Notes: generated by a model not told the origin, from the letters alone. A stretch of 64,000 nucleotides of DNA from an uncultured Clostridia bacterium (GCA_947628615.1 CANRAO010000001.1:62001-126000); one strand, 5' to 3'; positions 51,586-60,246 are shown, numbered from the stretch's first letter. A program made the numbers and translations.

Positions 51586-53730
51586 ATGAAATTTAGAAGA
51601 ATAATTGCAGGAATTTCGGCAGTTGTAATGTGTGTAAGTGCTATGTCATTTTCAACAGTTGCGGCAGATCCTGCAGACGAAACTTTTGATAATCTCAATC
51701 AATCAGAGATTACTGCTGCAATGGAACCGGGCTGGAACGTAGGTAATCAGCTTGAGGCTACTACGACAGGAATACCAAGTGAAACAGCATGGACCGGATT
51801 GAAAATTACTAAGGAGCTTATTCAGGCAGTAAAGGCACAGGGCTTTAAGTCGGTAAGAATTCCTGTTTCTTATCTGGATTCCATAGGTGATGGTCCGGAC
51901 TACACTATAGACGCAGCTTGGCTTGCTAGAATCAAAGAGGTTGTTAATTACTGTGTTGATGAAGGCCTTTATGCAATAATCAATATGCACGGCGATGGAT
52001 ATACAACTGTATATGGCGGTTGGATGATAAGCAAACCGAGATATACAGACAAGGATATAAATGATGACAGTAAGCGTATATATTACACCGCTGAAGAACA
52101 GGAAGAGATCAATAAAAAGTACGGTTTGGTATGGCAGCAGATTGCAAATACTTTCAAAGATTACGACGAGCATCTCATATTTGAGTCAATGAACGAGGTA
52201 TTTGACGGTACATATAACACCCCTGATGCTACTATTTATAACAGAATTAATAACTACAATCAGATCTTCGTTGATACGGTTCGTCAGACAGGAGGAAACA
52301 ATGCTAAAAGATGGCTTCTTCTTCCTGGTTGGAATACTGACATCAACTATACTGTAGGTGACTATGGTTTTGTTATCCCGACTGATACATACAGAGATGA
52401 TTCAATTCCTGCAGATGAGCAGAGAATAATGATTTCCGTTCACTATTATGCTCCTTGGGATTTCTGCGGACAAGAGGATGGAAATGTTACTACTTGGGGA
52501 ACAGATGATCAGATAAGTGCATTGAAAGATCAATTTGCCAGATGTTATGCAAAATTTGTTATGAATGGCTATCCTGTAGTTATCGGCGAATGGGGTTCTA
52601 TTGATAAGACGTCTTATAACGAGGCTAATGCACAAAGCCGTACATTTTTTGCTTATACACTTTGCAAGGCAGCTAGAAGTATGGGATTGATTCCTGTATA
52701 CTGGGATAACGGCTGGAATGGAGTACACGGATTTGCTTTATTCAACAGAGCAACAAGTGAAGTTACTCAGCAGGGAATTATAGATTCTATTATGAATGCT
52801 TATAAGGGCGAGGCTGATCCGGCACCTGAGATAATTACCCCTATGACCAAAGAAGAAGCTCTTGGAGTTGTTAATTATAATAAGCTCACCGAGTTGGTAA
52901 GCGGAAAAGCTGATAAATCAATGGCAGGTGCTACTCAAATCCGATATGTATTCGACTGCGCTTCTGACGTTGCATTTAATCAGTATACGGGAATTGATTT
53001 GATGGCAACAATTGCCGGAAAAGATTCAGAAGCTAATGTTATGGGCAGCAGTGATATTGAAGGTGCAACTAATTTAACAGCCGTTTTAGATTTAGCTAAT
53101 CCAATAAAAGATGGAGACAGTTACACAATATCAGCATACACAGGCTCTTGGAGAGAAGCAAGCGACTTTGTATTTTTGATAAGATGTATTGAGTTCCTTG
53201 ACTCACAGGGTAATGTTATCAAAACGATTGATAAATCGAATAAGCCGAATGTTCCTGACAATAGCAGTAGCAGTAACAGCAGTAATAGCAGCAACAGCAG
53301 TAATAATAGTAATAACAATAATAACAATGGCGGAAACGCAGTTAATAAACCTGTTGCAACAACTGCACGTCCAGTAACAACAACTGTTGCTCCAAAGACA
53401 ACAAGCAAAAAACAGGCTAAACAGGAAATGAGCAAGGCTAAGATCAAGAAGGTTACACTTAAGAGCAAATCTAAGAAGATCACAGTTAAGTGGAAGAAGG
53501 TCAGCAAGGCTAACGGTTACCAAGTACAGGTATCTTCAAGCAAAAAGTTCAATAAAAAGAATATACTTATAAACAAGAAGTCAGTTAAGAAGACTAATGT
53601 TACAATAAAGAGTAAGAAGCTCAAGAAGGGCAAGACTTACTGGGTAAGAGTAAGAGCATATGCTAATTACGGTAAGTCAGGAAAAGTAAACAGTGCTTGG
53701 AAGAAGCTTGGTAAAGTTAAATTTAAATAA
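51586..53730 (+). CDS. secreted GH5 enzyme with Asn/Ser linker and Fn3-like tail
   Basis: 714 aa from ATG 51586 (AGAGG upstream; the open frame to 51511 overlaps the promoter). Signal peptide about 1-27. GH5 domain about 30-425 with EPGWNVGNQLEA, NMHGDGYTT, acid/base Glu204 (FESMNEVFDG) and nucleophile Glu335 (VVIGEWGS). It carries a roughly 20-residue insert rich in Lys/Asp/Tyr after GGWMIS compared with the first gene. Then come the shared C-terminal module (about 435-570), a Ser/Asn linker (about 575-600), a Thr-rich stretch and a lysine-rich Fn3-like module (ITVKWKKVSKANGYQVQVSS). Probably co-transcribed with the third gene, 42 bp on. Confidence 0.93.
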   Translation: MKFRRIIAGISAVVMCVSAMSFSTVAADPADETFDNLNQSEITAAMEPGWNVGNQLEATTTGIPSETAWTGLKITKELIQAVKAQGFKSVRIPVSYLDSIGDGPDYTIDAAWLARIKEVVNYCVDEGLYAIINMHGDGYTTVYGGWMISKPRYTDKDINDDSKRIYYTAEEQEEINKKYGLVWQQIANTFKDYDEHLIFESMNEVFDGTYNTPDATIYNRINNYNQIFVDTVRQTGGNNAKRWLLLPGWNTDINYTVGDYGFVIPTDTYRDDSIPADEQRIMISVHYYAPWDFCGQEDGNVTTWGTDDQISALKDQFARCYAKFVMNGYPVVIGEWGSIDKTSYNEANAQSRTFFAYTLCKAARSMGLIPVYWDNGWNGVHGFALFNRATSEVTQQGIIDSIMNAYKGEADPAPEIITPMTKEEALGVVNYNKLTELVSGKADKSMAGATQIRYVFDCASDVAFNQYTGIDLMATIAGKDSEANVMGSSDIEGATNLTAVLDLANPIKDGDSYTISAYTGSWREASDFVFLIRCIEFLDSQGNVIKTIDKSNKPNVPDNSSSSNSSNSSNSSNNSNNNNNNGGNAVNKPVATTARPVTTTVAPKTTSKKQAKQEMSKAKIKKVTLKSKSKKITVKWKKVSKANGYQVQVSSSKKFNKKNILINKKSVKKTNVTIKSKKLKKGKTYWVRVRAYANYGKSGKVNSAWKKLGKVKFK
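53259..53328. repeat. Asn/Ser-codon microsatellite
   Basis: Imperfect AAT/AAC/AGC/AGT triplets encoding the linker of the second GH5 enzyme. The triplet nature allows length change without frameshift. Confidence 0.8.
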
Positions 53731-53772
53731 GCAATAATAAGCAAAATGCATTAACAATTAAGGAGTAATATT

Positions 53773-56064
53773 ATGAGAGTAAAGAAAATTATTGCTTGTA
53801 TATTAGCGTCTTGTACGATGTTGGGTTCTTTGTCGTTTCAAGGTGTTGTGACAGGGTCGGCAGACGGCGCTGATAACGGCGCTATGCGTGACAATATGAC
53901 TGCACAGCAGTATGCTGATGATATGGGACTGGGAATCAATCTCGGTAATACTATGGAGGGTTACTGGCTTGACTTGAATAGAACCACATCAGGTGCGTCA
54001 ACAGCACCGGGAACAACCCCTCAGGATTTTGAAAAATGCTGGGGAGCGGTTGTTACTACACAAAACATTATTACAGGTATGAAAAATGCAGGTTTTAAAA
54101 CGGTCAGAATCCCTGTATATTGGGGTAATATGATGGCTGAGGACGGAACTTATACTATAAATCCTCAGTACATAGGCAGAGTAAAGGAAATAGTTGATTA
54201 TTGCCGTAATGCGGGGTTGTATGCTGTTATAAATATGCACCATTATGATGAATTTGTAATAAGACATTTCGCAACCTTTGGAACTCTTCAGGAATGTGCT
54301 GATACAGTAAAACACCTCTGGACTCAGATCGCTGAATATTTTAAGGGTTATTCAGATTACCTGCTTTTTGAAGGATTTAATGAATATCTGGGCGGAGCTC
54401 CTTATGAGCTTGATGAAAACGGAAATATTGCAAAGGATTCAGACGGAAATGCAAAGACTGCGGAAGCTCTTCCGGCTGATGAGGCATATAAGTGGACTAA
54501 TACATTAAATCAGGCTTTTGTGGACGCAGTAAGAGCTACTGGCGGAAATAATGAAAAGAGAATGTTAATTGCATCAGGATATTTTACGAATATTGACAAT
54601 ACCACAAGCGATAAATTCATTATGCCCACAGATAAAACTAAGGACAGATTAATGGTTTCTGTACACTATGTGGATAACAGTATATACTGGCAGAATACAA
54701 TAGGTAATGATAACTGGAGAAAATACAGTGTTATTGAGCTGGAACGTTTAAAGAGTGCGTTCACATCAAAGGGAATACCAGTATTTATCGGCGAGACAAC
54801 AGGAAGCTATGACGGTCATTTTGCCAGCGACGCAGATGTTACCGATTCATCGGAGGCACTGGATTATATGCTTAGACTTATTAAAAGTTATAATTTTATA
54901 CCTGTTTTATGGGATGTTCGCAATATTGACCCAATAACAAAAAAAGATATAAGTTTTTATTCAAGAACTAACTGCAAAATACAAATGGAATCTAACGCAA
55001 AGGTTATAGAGCAGTTATCTAAAGAACTTACAGACGGAACTTTTGTTCCTTTAGATACAGAAAATATTTATGTTCCGCCTATGTCAAAGGAAGACGCTCT
55101 CGGTTTGATTTACAGCGGTACAGGTCCGGTAGTTTTAGCCAGCGGAACAGCAGACACGTCTATGGCAGGGGCAACTTCAATCAGATATATATTTGACAGT
55201 GCACCTGATACTTCGCTGAATCCTTGGGCATTTATTAATTTGTCAGCAACAGTTGGCGGAAAAACATCTACAGGTTCTAAATCCGGTGAAGATCAAATGT
55301 TGGGACAAACTGCATTGAATGCAGTGTTAGAGCTCACTGATCCCATAAAAGAGGGAGACAGCTACAGCGTCTCCGCGTCAACAGATGCATGGAAGGACAA
55401 TGCTTCGGACTATGTATTCTTGATTAGACGCATTGAGTTCCTTGACGCAGACGGAAAAGTAATCAAAAAAATTGATAAGTCTAATAATCCGTCTGATAAT
55501 AACGATGATAATAACAACAATAACGATAACAATAACGATAACAATAACGATAACAATAACGATAACAATAACGATAACAATAACGATAACAATAACAATA
55601 ACAATAACAATAACAATAACAATAACAATAACAACAATAATAATAACAGCAGTAATAACAACGGAAACCAAACTGCTAAACCGGGAACAACAACACCTGG
55701 AAACAAGGTAACACCTGCAGTTCCTAAGACAATAAGCAAGAAGCAGGCTAAACAGGCAATGACTAAGGCTAAAATTAAGAAGGTTACACTTAAGAGCAAA
55801 TCTAAGAAGATCACAGTTAAGTGGAAGAAGGTCAGCAAGGCTAACGGTTACCAAGTACAGGTATCTACAAGCAATAAGTTCAAGAATAAGAATATAGTTG
55901 TAAATAAGAAGTCAGTTAAAAAGATTAAGATTACAATTAAGAGCAAGAAGCTCAAGAAGGGCAAGACTTACTATTTAAGAGTAAGAGCGTTTGCAAATTA
56001 CGGTAAGTCAGGTAAAGCAAAATACAGTGCTTGGAAGAATCTTGGTAAGGTTAAATTCAAATAA
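53773..56064 (+). CDS. secreted GH5 enzyme with poly-Asn linker and Fn3-like tail
   Basis: 763 aa, AAGGAG before ATG 53773. Signal peptide about 1-30. GH5 domain about 45-430: GLGINLGNTMEG, FKTVRIPVYW, INMHHYDE (classic His-His), acid/base Glu204 (LLFEGFNEYLGG) and nucleophile Glu341 (VFIGETTG). It is more distant from the first two and closer to ordinary GH5_4. Shared C-terminal module about 440-570 (MSKEDALGLI; GTADTSMAGATS). The linker is a very long Asp/Asn run (about 575-635), then a lysine-rich Fn3-like module whose DNA is identical to that of the second gene over 90 bp. Confidence 0.93.
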   Translation: MRVKKIIACILASCTMLGSLSFQGVVTGSADGADNGAMRDNMTAQQYADDMGLGINLGNTMEGYWLDLNRTTSGASTAPGTTPQDFEKCWGAVVTTQNIITGMKNAGFKTVRIPVYWGNMMAEDGTYTINPQYIGRVKEIVDYCRNAGLYAVINMHHYDEFVIRHFATFGTLQECADTVKHLWTQIAEYFKGYSDYLLFEGFNEYLGGAPYELDENGNIAKDSDGNAKTAEALPADEAYKWTNTLNQAFVDAVRATGGNNEKRMLIASGYFTNIDNTTSDKFIMPTDKTKDRLMVSVHYVDNSIYWQNTIGNDNWRKYSVIELERLKSAFTSKGIPVFIGETTGSYDGHFASDADVTDSSEALDYMLRLIKSYNFIPVLWDVRNIDPITKKDISFYSRTNCKIQMESNAKVIEQLSKELTDGTFVPLDTENIYVPPMSKEDALGLIYSGTGPVVLASGTADTSMAGATSIRYIFDSAPDTSLNPWAFINLSATVGGKTSTGSKSGEDQMLGQTALNAVLELTDPIKEGDSYSVSASTDAWKDNASDYVFLIRRIEFLDADGKVIKKIDKSNNPSDNNDDNNNNNDNNNDNNNDNNNDNNNDNNNDNNNNNNNNNNNNNNNNNNNNSSNNNGNQTAKPGTTTPGNKVTPAVPKTISKKQAKQAMTKAKIKKVTLKSKSKKITVKWKKVSKANGYQVQVSTSNKFKNKNIVVNKKSVKKIKITIKSKKLKKGKTYYLRVRAFANYGKSGKAKYSAWKNLGKVKFK
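55494..55655. repeat. Asn/Asp-codon minisatellite in the third GH5 gene
   Basis: About six tandem copies of a 12-base unit (AACGATAACAAT) encoding DNNN, followed by a run of AATAAC hexamers encoding Asn only. In frame throughout. Confidence 0.9.
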
Positions 56065-56087
56065 GCAACACTAATGCTGTACATTTA

Positions 56088-56127
56088 ATCCGCCTCTGGT
56101 AAAGTATATCAGAGGCGGATTTTTTTA
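56088..56127 (+). terminator. intrinsic terminator of the GH5 cluster
   Basis: Perfect 11-base arms ATCCGCCTCTG and CAGAGGCGGAT with an 11-base loop and TTTTTTT. Confidence 0.92.
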
Positions 56128-56129
56128 TA

Positions 56130-56160
56130 CAAAAAAGGTGCCAATTAAAATTGACACCTA
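56130..56160 (-). terminator. terminator of the pullulanase gene
   Basis: On the minus strand AGGTGTCAATT and AATTGGCACCT (one mismatch) followed by TTTTTT, just past the leftward stop at 56181. Confidence 0.8.
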
Positions 56161-56180
56161 AATATATTAACCGTTTATGT

Positions 56181-58154
56181 TTATTTTTTCAAAAGAACAA
56201 GAGCAGATATAGCGTCAAGCTGAACCTGACCTGATATGGTTCTGCCTGATTTTGACTCGTCATCTCCGTCGGAGTTCAGTATGATTGTATACTCCCCTTC
56301 GGGAAGATGAGCAATTCTGTTATTAGTGTACGGGTTAAGCAGTATTGCAATAACAGATTTGTTTTTTGGGTCGTTGTTTTCAAGTGTATAGCCAATTATG
56401 CTGCTGTCTCCCGTGTCGAAAAATCTCATTTGCGATTCAACGCATTCTCTTTTTCTGAGCCTTAACTGCGGATACTTTTTCCTCAGTGCAATCAATGCCT
56501 TGTAATATCTGAATACGCTGATATTTTCCGCTTTCTGATCCCACTTTATAGAGTTTGTTTCATCAGGAGCATTATAGCTGTTGCCGTTAAACGGAATGTA
56601 TTTATTATCTAATGTTTCTCGGTCGTTCGGGATTTTGGGCTTTGAACGAAGAAAATCCTGACCAAGCTCTAAAAACGGAACTCCCTGAGAGAGCAAAATG
56701 ATTGCTGCTGATAGCTTATCCATTTTTATTCGCTCATCAGCAGTGAAGTTCTCCGCACTGACTGTGAGCTTATCCCAAAGCGTATGATTGTCGTGAGCCT
56801 CGCAGTAATTAACAGTCTGAGAGGGGTTATAGGCAAAGCAAGCCTCATCATTGCCGATCAGCTGGCTGTGAGGAACGCTTCCCGCAAGACCTCGTTTTAT
56901 TGTGTTTACAGTGTGGATATTTCCGCTTACAAAACCCTTGTCGTAAATATTAAAAACCGAACCCTTTACAGCGTCTCTTAAATTATCATTGAACAGACCT
57001 ACTCTTGCAAATTGATAAGAATTCCACTTATAAGCGAGTTTTGCAGAGGAAATCGGTGATTCACCGCCTGTCCAGCCTTCACCGTACATCAGTATCTGAG
57101 GATTTATCTCATTCAGCTTATCTCTTATTAAGTTGACTGTCTCTATATCAATAAGCCCCATAAGGTCGAACCTGAAGCCGTCTATTTTGTATTCTCTTGC
57201 CCAAAATTCAACCGAATCGAGAATGTATTTTCTGACCATTGCACGTTCGGAGGCGAGCTCGTTTCCGCAGCCTGACCCGTTTGAAAACCAGCCTTGAGAA
57301 GTTCTGTGATAGTAGAACGGAAATGTTTTATGAAAGGAGGAATTTTCACTTTCATATGTATGATTATAAACAACGTCCATTATCACGCCGATATTATTTT
57401 CGTGAAGAGACTGAATGAGCGTCTTGAACTCTCTTATTCTGATTTTGGGATCATACGGGTTTGTTGAATATGAACCCTCTAAGCAGTTATAGTTTTTTGG
57501 ATCGTAGCCCCAGTTATAATTTTGATTTTCAGTTATGGGAATTCTCTCGTCAATAGTTGCAAAATCAAATACAGGAAGCAGATGAACGTGTGTGATTCCC
57601 AAAGACTTCAAATGGTCAAGGCAGGTCGCCGTACCTTTATAAGACGTTCCGCTTTCGGAGAACGCCAAAAACTTGCCTCGGTTTTTTTCGCTTACTCCGC
57701 TTGTCTTGTCAATGGAAAAATCTCTGACGTTTGTTTCATATATAACAGTGTCGCAGGGGTTTTTGCATTCGGGATTTTTTACTTTCTCCCAGTTTTCGGG
57801 GTTAGTCGTATTAAAATCGACAACTGCTCCTCTGTCTCCGTTGACGCCGCAAGCCTTAGCATATATGTCAATAGTCTCCCGACGCTGACCGTTATACTCA
57901 AATGTATAGGTATAGAATGTTCCGTCTAAGTTCTTTGGAACAGTTACAAACCATACGCCCTTTTCAAGCTTGCGCATAGGAATACTCTCAATAAGATTAT
58001 CCCCTTCGCCCTCGCTGTACAGATTTAAAATAACAACAGCAGATTCAGGCGCCCATACCTTGAAATGAGTCTCATTATCAATGATAACGGCACCCAGATC
58101 ATTGCCGTAATATGCGTTTTCTCTGTCAAACTTTTCATAGTCCTGAATGTTCAT
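56181..58154 (-). CDS. pulA: type I pullulanase (GH13, CBM48)
   Basis: 657 aa, no signal peptide, so intracellular. An N-terminal CBM48-like domain (about 15-110; THFKVWAPESAVVILNLYSE) precedes the GH13 barrel. Seen: pullulanase signature YNWGYDPKNYNC (about 213-224), VYNHTY, catalytic Asp in DGFRFDLMGLID (about 323-334), Glu in LMYGEGWTGG (about 354-363), and CEAHDNHTLWDKL. It hydrolyses alpha-1,6 branches of imported glucan or glycogen. It stands alone, next to but opposite the GH5 cluster. Confidence 0.95.
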   Translation of the reverse strand: MNIQDYEKFDRENAYYGNDLGAVIIDNETHFKVWAPESAVVILNLYSEGEGDNLIESIPMRKLEKGVWFVTVPKNLDGTFYTYTFEYNGQRRETIDIYAKACGVNGDRGAVVDFNTTNPENWEKVKNPECKNPCDTVIYETNVRDFSIDKTSGVSEKNRGKFLAFSESGTSYKGTATCLDHLKSLGITHVHLLPVFDFATIDERIPITENQNYNWGYDPKNYNCLEGSYSTNPYDPKIRIREFKTLIQSLHENNIGVIMDVVYNHTYESENSSFHKTFPFYYHRTSQGWFSNGSGCGNELASERAMVRKYILDSVEFWAREYKIDGFRFDLMGLIDIETVNLIRDKLNEINPQILMYGEGWTGGESPISSAKLAYKWNSYQFARVGLFNDNLRDAVKGSVFNIYDKGFVSGNIHTVNTIKRGLAGSVPHSQLIGNDEACFAYNPSQTVNYCEAHDNHTLWDKLTVSAENFTADERIKMDKLSAAIILLSQGVPFLELGQDFLRSKPKIPNDRETLDNKYIPFNGNSYNAPDETNSIKWDQKAENISVFRYYKALIALRKKYPQLRLRKRECVESQMRFFDTGDSSIIGYTLENNDPKNKSVIAILLNPYTNNRIAHLPEGEYTIILNSDGDDESKSGRTISGQVQLDAISALVLLKK

Positions 58155-58235
58155 TAAATTTATCCTATCCTTTAAAATTATAATAAATAATTTAAACTGT
58201 TTGCGGTAAATTATACTTTTAGCCTCTCAAAATTT

Positions 58236-58266
58236 AATGACTGCAAAACTATATTGCAGTCATTTG
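58236..58266 (-). terminator. terminator of the mraY-like gene
   Basis: Arms ATGACTGCAA and TTGCAGTCAT with a short loop, between the mraY-like stop (58324) and the pullulanase start; T-tract on the minus strand is weak. Confidence 0.6.
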
Positions 58267-58323
58267 ATACGGCTGGAATTTTCTATTTCAAACCGACAAA
58301 ATTTACATTATTTTTAAAGCAAA

Positions 58324-59298
58324 TTATATCTTAAGTGCAAACGCAATAACTACCAATGATATAATAATTTGCAGTATGCTGAATCTGAATACGACCTGAG
58401 TGTCGCTCCAGCCTTTTACCTTTCTCATATGGTCGTGAATGGGAGTTCTGATGTTTTTCATAAAGCCTTTTAACTTTAAATATCTGATGGCACTTACCTT
58501 TATCAATCCGAGACCGCCGTCAAGTATCAGCATAAATGCCGCAAATATAAACGTAAACGGCGAGCCTGTTTTTAAAAAGGCGATTGCAAGAACTACACCC
58601 AGTGCTCTTGAACCTGCGTCTCCCATAAGCAGTTTGCTTGGCGAAGCGTTAAACCAAAGGTAAGCCGTAATTGTAATTATCATTATAAGAAGCATAGGAC
58701 TTAAGCTCTGTCCTCTTCCCAAGAATATAAGCATTATATATGCAGTCATAAGAGAAATCGTTGAAAGACTTCCGCAAAGTCCGTCAACTCCGTCAGAGCA
58801 ATTTGTTACGTTAATTGCTGCCCATACAAGTATTACTCCGAGAATGATAAATATTACCGCAGGAATTTTTACGTTTCTGATTCCAAGCATGGCAAAATTG
58901 ATAACGCTTCCGTTGAACGAGTAATATGTAACAGAAATTCCTACTGCAACAACAAGGTCAATAAGACCCTTTTTGTACTCTCCCCACGGAACCTTTGAAC
59001 CGTCGTCAAGATAACCGCTCATCATTTCTATAAAAATCAGGGCAAGATAAATGATAAGCTCTGAATTAAGCGGCACAAACAAAACAGATGATAATATAAA
59101 TGTGATGATTAATATAATACCCGCACCTCGGGGTTTCCCCTCGGAAAGCTGACCGTTTACAGCGTATTCTCTTCCCTGATCCTTAGGAAGAAATCCCCGA
59201 AACAGTTTTATACTGAAGAAGGTTATAAAAAAGCTGGCAAGAATTAAAAATCCATAATATATGTTTGTAAATTGTGAAGGTATAAAATTGCTGATCAC
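58324..59298 (-). CDS. mraY: MraY-type phospho-N-acetylmuramoyl-pentapeptide transferase, variant loop
   Basis: 324 aa, about ten membrane segments, polyprenyl-phosphate glycosyl-1-phosphate transferase family. Key motifs are GYLDDGSK (about 95-102), NVTNCSDGVDGL (about 163-174) with the catalytic Asp, and LLMGDAGSRALG (about 224-235). The final cytoplasmic loop reads TPIHDHMRKVKGWSDTQVV where canonical MraY has PLHHHFE followed by GWSE. MraY makes lipid I. The gene is outside any dcw cluster. An MraY-related enzyme with another acceptor cannot be excluded. Confidence 0.78.
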   Translation of the reverse strand: MISNFIPSQFTNIYYGFLILASFFITFFSIKLFRGFLPKDQGREYAVNGQLSEGKPRGAGIILIITFILSSVLFVPLNSELIIYLALIFIEMMSGYLDDGSKVPWGEYKKGLIDLVVAVGISVTYYSFNGSVINFAMLGIRNVKIPAVIFIILGVILVWAAINVTNCSDGVDGLCGSLSTISLMTAYIMLIFLGRGQSLSPMLLIMIITITAYLWFNASPSKLLMGDAGSRALGVVLAIAFLKTGSPFTFIFAAFMLILDGGLGLIKVSAIRYLKLKGFMKNIRTPIHDHMRKVKGWSDTQVVFRFSILQIIISLVVIAFALKI

Positions 59299-59498
59299 AT
59301 TACATCATCCTTTTTTACATATTTCAATTTATTATACTACCTTTGGTATAAAAAAGCAAGAAGAAAAACTGTATCGGCATTACCGAAACCGTCAGGTATT
59401 TTTGTAAAATTAAAAGTTGATATGTCGAAATAAATATGATATACTTAATTATATAAATATTATCTGAATTTTATATGCTGATAAACGGGAGGATAAAA

Positions 59499-59978
59499 AT
59501 GGAGAAGAAAAAAGGCTTTATCGCCGAATTTAAAGAATTTATTTCAAGAGGCAATGTTCTTGACCTTGCAGTAGGTTTGATCATAGGTTCCGCTTTTACA
59601 GCAATTGTAACATCATTGGTTCAGGATGTTCTTACGCCTATTATAGGCGTAATACTCCGAAAAGCCGGTATCGAAAAATTTGCAGACTGGGCTCCGGGCG
59701 GATTCGGAATAGGCAGCTTTATAAATGCGATCATCAGCTTCTTGCTAATATCGTTTACAGTATTCCTGATTGTTAAGTTTGTAAATAAGGCACAGGAGCT
59801 GACAAAAAGAAAAGAGGAAGAGCCGGAGGAGGAAACAGCACCTCCTGTTACAGAAATATCCCTTCTTACTGAAATAAGAGATCTGCTTTTAGAGGCAAGA
59901 GACCAGAAGCAAGAGGCAAGAGACCAGAAGCAAGAAGCAAGGGAACAGAAAACAGAAAAAGAAACAGAAAAAGTATAA
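59499..59978 (+). CDS. mscL: large-conductance mechanosensitive channel with repeat-derived tail
   Basis: 159 aa from ATG 59499 (GGGAGG upstream). Amphipathic start KKGFIAEFKEFISRGNVLDL, TM1 (LAVGLIIGSAFTAIVTSLV), TM2 (GSFINAIISFLLISFTVFLI) and a charged cytoplasmic helix (LTKRKEEEPEEE). The channel core is normal. The end differs: three copies of the heptapeptide EARDQKQ plus a TEKETEK tail, encoded by the heptanucleotide repeat tract. MscL is a pressure valve in the membrane; the tail may have no function. Confidence 0.95.
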   Translation: MEKKKGFIAEFKEFISRGNVLDLAVGLIIGSAFTAIVTSLVQDVLTPIIGVILRKAGIEKFADWAPGGFGIGSFINAIISFLLISFTVFLIVKFVNKAQELTKRKEEEPEEETAPPVTEISLLTEIRDLLLEARDQKQEARDQKQEAREQKTEKETEKV

Positions 59979-60120
59979 TACATATATAGGCAAGAGGAAA
60001 TAAATTAACACTATGTCCTAAAGTAACATCTGGCATCTGGCTTCTAGCATCTAGCATCTAAAAGTTGAGGCAAGAGACCAGAAGCAAGAGGCAGGAGAAC
60101 AGAAAACAGAAAAAGAAACA
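59892..60120. repeat. heptanucleotide repeat tract, locus 3, overlapping the mscL 3' end
   Basis: Forward units (GAGGCAA, GAGACCA, GAAGCAA) occupy 59892-59960. Units in the opposite sense (CATCTGG, CATCTGG, CTTCTAG, CATCTAG, CATCTAA) occupy about 60027-60062. Forward units resume at 60067. Confidence 0.85.
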
Positions 60121-60141
60121 GAAAAAGTATAATACATATAT
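59913..60141. repeat. 75-bp direct duplication of the mscL 3' end
   Basis: 59913-59987 and 60067-60141 match with about three differences, offset by 154 bp; the second copy is noncoding and includes the equivalent of the mscL stop codon. Confidence 0.85.
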
Positions 60142-60142
60142 T

Positions 60143-60171
60143 AAAGGCTCGGAAACAAGACCGAGCCTTTT
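60143..60171 (+). terminator. intrinsic terminator after mscL
   Basis: Perfect arms AAAGGCTCGG and CCGAGCCTTT with an 8-base loop and TTTT. Confidence 0.88.
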
Positions 60172-60212
60172 AATTTAGCAATTTATTTAATAAAATTTAA
60201 CATATAATTGAG

Positions 60213-60246
60213 ACACAAAAAAATCGTATAAATTTTAGTTTTGTGT
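60213..60246. promoter_or_regulatory. inverted repeat and shared 13-mer upstream of spoVT
   Basis: ACACAAAA (60213-60220) and TTTTGTGT (60239-60246) flank TCGTATAAATTTT (60224-60236). The same 13-mer lies at 31860-31872 upstream of gerAA. Confidence 0.4.

Noticed and set aside
53121..53507. Long leftward frame rich in Leu and Val
   Set aside because: It is the reverse reading of the Asn/Ser-codon microsatellite and lysine-rich tail of a GH5 gene; no ribosome site.
55378..55854. Long leftward frames of Ile-Val and Leu repeats
   Set aside because: Same cause: opposite-strand reading of the DNNN codon repeat. Low-complexity artefact.
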